The notes under the pieces: model-generated
The model's database searches: none
Seen by the model: the letters and a program-made list of their open reading frames with translations, nothing else
Told to the model about the DNA's origin: nothing
Program-made: the position numbers and the translations under genes
Source: Steromphala cineraria
Lineage: Eukaryota > Mollusca > Gastropoda > Trochida > Trochidae
DNA: 64,000 nucleotides
Reading direction: 5' to 3'
Assembly (NCBI GenBank): GCA_916613615.1
Contig: OU744721.1
Span: 71,925,060-71,989,059, forward strand
In this document: one piece after another, positions 27,390-37,300 of the stretch
How the letters are laid out: every line of letters begins with the position of its first letter
How positions within the stretch are numbered: position 1 is the first letter of the stretch

Positions 27390-28026
27390 GTAACGTTTCA
27401 AGACAAAGGGTTTTCTTCTCACTGATTACATCATGCTTTTGAAAAAACAGTGAACACATTATCATTGATAACATCTGAGGTTTTCATTATTTTAGAATGG
27501 GACCTATCACTTTGTTTACCATCTATATGATATAAAGCCTCGCAAGAAGAAAACGCCAAACACATTTCTCACATAGATTACAATAATATAATATTAAACG
27601 AAAATAGATAAAAAGTTAAAATAAAAAAATCCGCCAATAATTCATTGAAATATATGTTATCGAGGTTCATTCTACGGTCATATTAGAATTTGTGTCAACG
27701 GCCCAAAAACACATACATACATATACACACATCGTTACCCTGGATAAATACTGATATCACCCTCTTGAGCGGGGTGATAGGTTCTTTATACACCGGCACA
27801 TAAAGTGCATGAAAAAAACATGCAAATTGAGCGTCTTGAAATGTACAATGTATGTAACATTGTTACCTCGAACACATGACCAAGCGAGTTCCTTTTGGTC
27901 AATCGATATGTAGCCTTGAACAATCTGTAGTCAAAGGGCTTACGCAGTTAGTTTACTCTAGTTAGTTAGTTACTCTTTATTTTCATATTATATGCGTTTT
28001 GTTTAAACATTCGTTAAGATAAATTC

Positions 28027-28113
28027 GTTATACAATTCAGACGCGGGGTTCATGGGGAGATATCAGCTTCTCGCTGATATCTCCCTATGAACCTCTCGTC
28101 TGAATGGTATAAC
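28027..28113. repeat. 87 bp near-palindromic hairpin (small foldback or MITE) just before the first certain exon
   Basis: The two arms run gttata..ttcagacg..ggttcat.gggagatatcagc and the mirror gctgatatctccc.atgaacc..cgtctgaa..tataac around the 5-base loop ttctc. The match is almost complete, with a few mispairs. It ends 80 bases before the acceptor at 28193, so the nascent intron could fold here. The terminal bases do not identify a transposon family. Confidence 0.85.
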
Positions 28114-28193
28114 TTCTTATATTTCACCTGGTCTATATATTACCTGTATAAGCGAGTTTTGACAGTCATGTACATGTGATATGTATGTTGCAG

Positions 28194-28387
28194 GTGGTGC
28201 CGAGATGTCAGACGAGAAGATCCTCATCAAGAACCTGATTGGGAACTACACAGAGCGAGGCAAGATGGGGCGACCCGTCAAGAGACAGAACGACAGTCTC
28301 CTCATCTCGTACGGGCTCAGTCTCATTCAGATACTAGATCTAGATGAGCGCAATCAGATCCTCACTACCAACGTGTGGGCAAACTAT
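28194..28387 (+). CDS. nAChR exon encoding mature N-terminus and beta1 region (residues 1-65)
   Basis: The acceptor ends in tgttgcag and the donor is TAT followed by gtgagt. The exon starts with two bases (GT) of a split codon, so the preceding exon must end after one codon base. It encodes the N-terminal helix (KILIKNLIGNY) and the strand reading LTTNVWANY that is typical of the family. Sequons NYT (N18) and NDS (N33) are possible N-glycosylation sites. An ATG at 28181 is in frame but lies in the acceptor's polypyrimidine and branch region and has no signal sequence, so it is not a credible start. Confidence 0.93.
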
Positions 28388-31300
28388 GTGAGTAGGTTCA
28401 GTGGGTAGAGATTCTTAATATAGATCATTATTATCATTGTATATAACTTTAATATTGGAATATATTGACATTGCACGCTAGATGGGTACAGTCGAGCCTC
28501 GCTTACCCGGACCCCAGATAACCGGATACTTCGCTATTCAGATGATTTTATAAACGAATATAGAGATTCGACTGTACATACATTAAACAAGATCCTCATC
28601 TCATATCAATGCAAGTTAAGTCAGAATATGAAAAAACTATGCTTAATTGTCGATAGACACTACATCAGATAAGTTGTACCCAATCCTCTACTTTGGATGA
28701 AATATATAATCTTACCACGGCAAATTGCCATATTTGTGAGCAGTTACAACATTCACATCAGCATTAGATTAAGATTATTTACGGTTACATTCAGCCACAA
28801 ATCTGTAAAGATAGCTCACCATATTGATTCTACAAATGTATAATAACAGAGTTTAATTGGTAGACAATTCCAAACATGTATGGACAGATACAAATTCGCT
28901 GTTAATCCCTTCCACAAACATCCTCAGCTCACAAAGAGGGCCAACATTTCAAATAAGTTCTTACATCAGAGAATATAAACATACAAATGTATGCTGCTCC
29001 TGTCATGGTGGAAGATCAGGTTCAATGGTTTGTTTGCAAATTCCCGAATGAAACCGATTTCTATATATGATTACTCCTGTCTCTAAACTGAATTTCCTCT
29101 TACCGCAAATTTGAACCTCACGCTGTCCTTTAAGACAAGTATCATGCTGATGTTCCATTGTCCAAATTCATGGACGATATTTATATAACACGATCTTAAC
29201 GTTAACAATAATTTATCTCCTACTCGTATTTCTGTGTGTTACATAAATTTCAAAACATTGGTCCTGATTGTATTTCATAAAGGTATTAAACTCTAGTTGT
29301 CATGATTGCATTGGTTCCTATTTAAGTTCATAATAAGTATTATGTTGACTTTTCGTGTTTTCAGCACTGGATTGACATGTACCTGGCCTGGAACATGTCT
29401 GACTACGACAACATCACCACAGTGCGTGTACCCAGTCAGGATATATGGATGCCGGATATCAAACTCTACAATTAGTAAGTGCTCTTGCAAATACAATATA
29501 TCTAATATGAATACATGAAATCCAATATTGATATCAATTTGATATCTTCATCGTGAGGTTTCAAACTAACTTTTCGAAGTTAATATGGAATCTAAGACGC
29601 ATGTGAAGGATTTTATGTCGCTTCGCTATGCTGTTCTTCGAGAAATGTTTAAGAATACGTTTTTGTTTCTATACATTCTAATTTTCTTATGCACTATAAA
29701 TACAAATGCAGTAATAGTTCCTTGAAAACAATCAGTTTGAACATGATTCATATTCATTTCGCATTTCTATGCCTTTGTGCAATTCAACGGTGCAATTTTG
29801 ATATGTACTCTTTTAGAAAGGACAAGGTTATGCTTCAACATTCTAAAATGGCACCTGAAGACAGTTGTAATTTTGATAAACTGAGCAGTATCGCAGAAGA
29901 GAGATCGTGAGAGAATGCATTTGCATTAATTTTGCACTACAGAGAGCTGCATACAGCGTTATGGAACATGCGCTACTGATGTTATCGTTGACAAATCATT
30001 GCAAGATACATAATACATGTACTTTTTTATATGATTTTACCGATACAGTTTCAAGTGAATTAATTACCTTCTTCAGTTAAAACATATTTTTCACAACATG
30101 TAAAACATTTAAAGTATGGTAACAGTTGCAATAATCAGTTTATCAGTTTATCAGTTTATCAGCACTTTTGACAAATTGTTTCAAAATGAACTTTTATAAA
30201 CTTTTGAAGTTCTTAGATATGATATGTTAAGGAGGAATCCACATAGAAACGCATAGTATTTCGATGCCATTTTGAAGTTTTACCTTACTCAGCAGTTTTG
30301 AGGTGTAACTATTATAGGCACGCTATTAAGTCGTCTCCAGATTCGTTCAATCACGATTCCGATCAGGTAGGCACTTGATCCGTGTCTTTAACTGGAGATC
30401 AGTCGGAAATAATTAGTTTTCTCACGATGGATCTCTGACAGGAATTAATAAGTAATACAAGCTTAGTAGAGCCGAAACATAATATACTTATGATATATCA
30501 AATTATATGATAAACCACCAATGATATCACATGACTATTTGATCAAGTTCTTACGGTTTATGGTTTACAGAAGTACTTAAACTGGAGATGAAAGAACGAA
30601 AACATATTGCTTTCTTTTGCAAAATAATAAACTTAATATCTATAAAGTTTAACTTGGTCATTTTTCGATAAAGTCAATGATGAATTGCTGTCATTTTGTT
30701 TAATGTCTTCAACAATAGATGGTGATTCGCATATCGACGTTAAGCAAATATTAGTACTAAGAACACTGGGTGTAACTAATAAAAGACAATTCCAATTCTA
30801 GAAATATGATTCAGAACGTAATGTAATAATAAACTGTCACTTCTGAAAGGGTTCAATTTCAATTCAAAATGTAATTTTTATTCCTGTAACAAACATGTCA
30901 TCTATATCATTTACAAACTTGTATTCAAAATGTTTTAAGGTTATAATCGCATTGATTTCGAATGTGATCATACGTTATCAACCCAATTCTTAAAATCAAA
31001 TGATTATCATGAATAACAAAAAATACAGATGGAATCACTCGAGGAGAGGTTTTTGATAGGATCTCGATACTTCATATGAATTAATTATACAGATTTTACA
31101 CTTTACAAAAACGTAAAGATTTTAATGAAAAGGAAAATGTAAAATTGCTAATTGGAAAATGTTCAAGGATAAACTAATGTGCATAATGGCTGTTTCAGTG
31201 CGGACACGCGTCTAGAGGAGAAGAGGGACGCTCTAGCCGTGGTCTCCCATGACGGCAGTGTAGTGTGGATACCTCAAGCCGTCTTCAAGAGTTCCTGTTC

Positions 31301-34300
31301 TATAGACATCAGACACTTCCCCTTCGATGTCCAGACTTGCACTCTTAAGTTCGGTTCCTGGACCTACGATGGATCCAAACTGGAGCTTGAGTTTCAGTCT
31401 GGAGTGGAAGGGTTCGAGATGACAGACTACATTCAGAGTAATGAGTGGGACATTCTGGACTCATCGGCCAGGAGGAACGTGATATACTACACGTGTTGTC
31501 CAGAGCCTTACGTAGACCTTACATTCACTCTGAAGATAAGGAGAAAAGTGGCGTTCTATAACTACATCCTTATTTTACCTTGTGTGCTCCTGTCCTCCCT
31601 AACTCTCGTTCTCTTCTGGTTGCCCCCAGAATCACCTGCTAAAATGCAGTTAGGTGAGTCGTCATTTGACAAATATACTTTTAATCAGTGATTGTATTCA
31701 TAAGGTAAAGTAACTCTAATTCACAATTCCCAGTTAAATGGCTATACAATGGTAATAATTCCCCTACACATATATTGAGCTCATAAGTTCTGACATTACA
31801 TGTCTACTATGTACGATTCCGAAGAGAGGTTTGTCATCCTATAGTGGCTTGTCGCATTAAGTAATGTACACCATTACTGAATTTGATGGTGAAGAAATTA
31901 AAATGCTACTTCTTGAGAATTTTCAACTTATTTTGAGTCCCTTGGCGATGAAAATTTTCAAAGTTATGAGAGAAGGGTAGATGTTTATGAACATAAATGA
32001 TATGATGACGGGTCTTTTGGCTGGTCATAATTTGCAAAGTCAGTAATCATGTTACAGACACAAGTTGTTAATTTCTTTATTATGTCCCTTGTACAAATCA
32101 AGTTTAAGGAATGAAATCCTACTCAACTGCCATAAAACTCTCAACAAGATTGAAAAGTTTCGCAAAGCTTTTACTTTTTGTTAGTGGTGGTATACCGAGA
32201 CGTATGGGTGAGAACGTTACGTGAATAAGCAAAATGCACTTGAATTAGTCAACAGGATAACGCCTTCATAACGGATTTCTTCCTGTGGTCACACATTATC
32301 TCAATTCGGATAGACTTGCAATGAAACATTGATCAATTCAATCATTTCTGCTTGATACTGGGAATAGAAAGGCTTAACCATCAATAATTACACCGTACCT
32401 AGACAGCTAGCCACCACGCAACTGATGGTACTGGGCTGATAGCACTCTGAAACCTTGGAGGTACACAATTGTCGCCACTCAGTCCACGATATTGAATTCA
32501 AATGTGGAAATGTAAAAGCCATGACATAACAGATTTTGTTATGTAGCAATTAAACAATCGGTTTGAAAATCTTTAATCAATCTTAAGTATATTGTTTCTT
32601 CAGAGAGGCAAGAATTGTTTTTTTACACTATGATGGTGTTATATTATATTGAGAACATTTGTATAGCTGTAACTTACTTACGCAAACTTACCCAGGAACA
32701 CATACAGACTTTAAGTAATTGCCACAAAGGTGATACATAGATGTTAACAACAAGAACGATGTAAAGCAAAAGTCTACTGTCTACACTTGTCGTTCCATAC
32801 TAGATGTCCAAATAAGATGCTTTGTGCAAAATATGAAGACAAGAGTTCTTAACATATCACCCCTATAAGTTTTAAATTCAGGTTGGCTTCGCTGTGAACT
32901 TGAAAATAACGCGAAGGTCACCAAAATCAAATGGGTCCGGTGTCCTAAACCAAAAAGTTCTACAAAGAATCTAGTGAATGACTATTGAGATATCACACTA
33001 ACAAGCTTAACATGAAGGTTATAATGCTGATACTTCAACGTTCTGATAATGTGGCCCCTTTCTAGTAAGATGCAATTATGAAAGCTATTAAGATGATCTA
33101 TGCAGTGAATGGTTCCCGCTGACAAGCCTAAAATGCAGCTTTCTATATGCTGAAATTGTAAAAGCCTAGTTTTTACCTTGAAAATAATGTGAAGGTCACC
33201 AAAACCAACTGGTCAGTCGCCTTACCAATAAAAGGGTTTGTGTAAGTTATGAACAGTTATTGGTTTCCTGAAATAAAGCAATGTGCACAAAATTAAAAGT
33301 ATTCTGTCAACAATTTTTGAATTATTCATTTTTTTACGTACGGACGGACGCTGGCCAATAATATATCCTCGGCTTGGCGCTAAACGCGCGACGGGGGATA
33401 CTGACAGAAATAACATAACATTTCTAAACATTAGGTCAAAAAAGTTGAAAGAATCATTAAATGGAGTTACCTCCCTTCCACTATTCCTGTATAGTTTCAC
33501 TCTATTTGCTTACATCATTGAACAAACAAAGGGACAAAGCAAACAATAGATACACATTTCAAGTATTGTCAAGTAAATATACATTGCCTATGTAAACTTC
33601 AAATATGGCCTGCATTGATGGTAGGGATAAGATACATTGATTATAAAAGTAATTTGTACTTGCATGAGATGATGGAGATAAACGGCAAGCAGCATGAGTC
33701 TTGACTAATGAAACGCCGAGGGTGTACAGCCATGGCATGTGCTCCTTCTCTCGGGGATTCTAACATGCTATACCCAGAACGTGGTGTTATAAGATCGAAT
33801 GCCATATTGATTAAAATGTCGGAATGTCCTGGGTGAATTAATCTTTAAATTGTCTTACTAAAAGAATATGAAACTTCTGTTACTCAAGGACGTAAACTGG
33901 ATTTAGTAAAAGCCCATTCCGCCTCATCCTTTTTTTTCAAAACAATTAGCAACAAAGGCAGAAATCTACTTTTTGTTATTCTAAGATCACACATAAATTG
34001 AATCCCGAATACAGTGTTGAATTCAGCAATAAAACCTTTATTTCATTATTAACGATACCGACCTAACCTCTTTCGTATAATGATGTTAACCGATAAGCTC
34101 TCCAGATTATCTAACTGATGTTACAAGTCAATTACTCCAAATAATTATTCAACCGATTGACAAGTTGCAATTTTTACACTGTACACAAGGAACACTGTAA
34201 GAATAATATGGATGTAAACTTCTTAACATTACGTTTAAACTATATGACTTATATTATCAACGTAATTAAACCAAAACATTATCGTTCCAAAAAGTATGAA

Positions 34301-37300
34301 TTTTCCGTAAATGAAATTATGTTTTGACCAAGGACACAGGTTAGTGTACATGTTTAATGTCGAGCAGAGGGTTACCTAGAGTAGTATCTGAAGTACTTTG
34401 TAAGCTTTGAGATATACACCAGTCCATTTGTTTCCAATCATATCCTGATATTTATCAAAGCAGAGCCCTGTTTGAATGCAGCGTCTCGATATATGTCGCT
34501 TCAGGCACCTCTAATAACCACCCGTTAGCGACACGAGACTATCACCGTTATATATATCAGGATATGGGAAGATAATCGTAGAAACACCATTCGATGATGT
34601 AGCAGAGTGACTTTCAACCTAATTATACAAATACAAGCATGACAATTTTTATATTTGATAATCGATATGTCTATATATATTACCAATAAGTCTTCATAAG
34701 GAATAAATACTCTTACTTATTAAGCACAGTATTTATTGATAAGCATATCATATACCTCTAGTAATAACCACTGTTACTATTCAAGTATATTATTTACGGA
34801 TAGGCTATGAATGAATATGTCTAACCAATTCCCTCTACCTCCAGGAATGAACATCTTCGTTGCCTTCTTCGTGCTGCTACTGTTTATTTATTGATAAGCA
34901 TATCATATACCTCCAATAATAACCAATGTCAACTTTAATCATATTATTTGCGGAACGGCTATGAATGAATATGTCTAACCAATTCCCTCTACCTCCAGGA
35001 ATGAACATCTTCGTTGCCTTCTTCGTGCTGCTCCTGTTGCTGGCCGAGTCCACTCCTCCAGCCGCCTCCTCCATACCTTTGATAGGTGAGATATAACACT
35101 CCGTGTCTAGACGCGCTAATCAGCACTGCAGGTGCTACCTTTTCATGTCTGGACATTGTCCAGTCTTATCTTTCACAGGCTAATTATCTTGTATTGATTA
35201 ACCTTTGATGTGAGCGTCAGGCGCCAAGATGTGTTGAAATGTACAAGTGAAAATTTGTTTCCTGAAATCGAAATGAGAATTGGTTGCCTATAGTGTTAAG
35301 GGAATCTGGTCATTCCTTTGTCTTAGGGTATTGTTGTTTGGAATGAAATGTTTTAATGGAAGGGGATATATAATGTCCACAGAAACGTTCTCCGTCAAGT
35401 TATTGCCATGTAATATGCCAATTATATGTTTTGTTAACACATAATTAATGTGCACGTGATACATCGAAAACTTATCAGCGTAAAACAACAGATTATATTA
35501 TGTGTACAAAGTAAAAGTTATGTCATAAAAATGACGATGTGTCGGAAATATTCTTGTCGTTACATATTACATATGTCGCACATTGAAATTAAAATTATAT
35601 GAAATTAATCTATTACCAGTTTATTGTTTTGGTAAATTACAAATGATAAGCCTTTTTTACAATTATGAAACATAAATGAATATTGAAAATTATCAAAATA
35701 CACAGTCAGGTGTAAAGCATTAGGTTTAGAGCCAATGACTCACCTTTTTTCATAATATGTGTCACGTTTTGTCCCCGAATAAAGTCTCAACTTTATAATA
35801 CCGTTTTTTAAAACTAAAAACGCGTTATATGAGAAGAAAACCCCCAGAAATGTTTTCTTATTCGTAAAACTTTGAAGACTTTGAAATTATAAAATGTAAA
35901 TATGATATTATGTAATATTATACTTTCAATGATTATTCTATAGGTTACACAGCCATAACACTGCGCAGTTGAACAATAACATATTTGACTATTGGTGCAA
36001 TAATTCTTACATGTCACAACGTCACTGTTTTGTATAATTTATTTTCTGTACAACCTATGTACAACGCACTGTGGATTTCAAACTGTGTTTAAAACAATGT
36101 AGCGTATTTAGCAGGTTTTTTTGTGATATGTTATTGACATGATTGTATGGTTTATTACAGGTGCATATTACTGTTTGAACATGATCCTCATCACCCTGTC
36201 CACACTGCTGTCTGTCATCGTCGTTAACCTCTACTTCCGTGGATCCAGAACGAAAGTACCCCGGTGTATTAAAACAGTACGTATCAAAAGTAAACACTGT
36301 CTTGATAATTTGAAAATATTTTGGTTATGCATTTCGCTATTACAAGACTAAACTTCGCGGCATATATCTCTCTCAAATCATGGATTTCGTTAGTATAAAA
36401 CATGTGAAATTGGATTCAAACCCACATGTTTTCTGAAATAAACAATTTCAGCACAGGTTGTTACAACTATCCGAGCTTTTAGGTTTCTCGATAACCTCGA
36501 TCATACTGTATATTTCTTGACAAGGTGTATCTTAGTATTGTTGGCTATGCAGCATTTATGTTGACACCCGCTGAAGCAATATCTTTTTGATGTAATGTTG
36601 CTGACTATTAGTTGATATTGTAAAATATCCAATAGCATATACGGTAATGCCTGTGGAAATAATTTTGGTTAATGATATATTTAAGAACACACAGTAAGTG
36701 TTTGATCTATAAAGCGCAAGTAAAATCATTGGTTGGCACATTTAAAATCTGAAAAGTGACCAAAGAGCTGTTATGATATTGGTTAATAACCTTCCTAAAT
36801 TGTTATTAACTGTGAAGTCGTTGATTTGAAAATAACATACAGTGATCCATACAATAATACACATCACTTGTTTCATAACTATCAACGCTTTCAGGAGGGT
36901 ACTCTGAACGATTTCATCTCATGAATAATTCGATTTAGCATGACTCATGCAACGAATAAAATACTTTTCCAAATCATTGAATGATTATATCCACAAAGCT
37001 CTACTTGTGCACAATGAACCATTGAAGCATGTTCAGTCATTTAGAAAATTAGTTATCTCTAATGTCACTGTTCAGCACGATCCACGATATCTATTGCAAT
37101 GCTATGAGCGAACCCATCCCTGTCAAACTTGATGCATAATTCACATTTGATATGTTGTGCCTCCCTCTCATCACCCTCTAGTGTAAACAATCGTGACCCA
37201 ACGAGGCCTTTTCATGCTAAAAGCCAAAAGGCAAGGAAACAATTTTCTTTTGGGAACACAAGTTTTAATGATTTATTCAACGAGATGGATGAAAATAATA

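Noticed and set aside
28181..28193. In-frame ATG just upstream of the first certain exon as the translation start
   Set aside because: It lies inside the acceptor region (tgttgcag) and would give a receptor with no signal peptide. The split codon and family structure favour an upstream exon.
33222..33549. Overlapping 92 and 88 codon frames in intron 3
   Set aside because: They are on opposite strands of the same segment inside an intron with repeat remnants, and no recognisable protein was seen.
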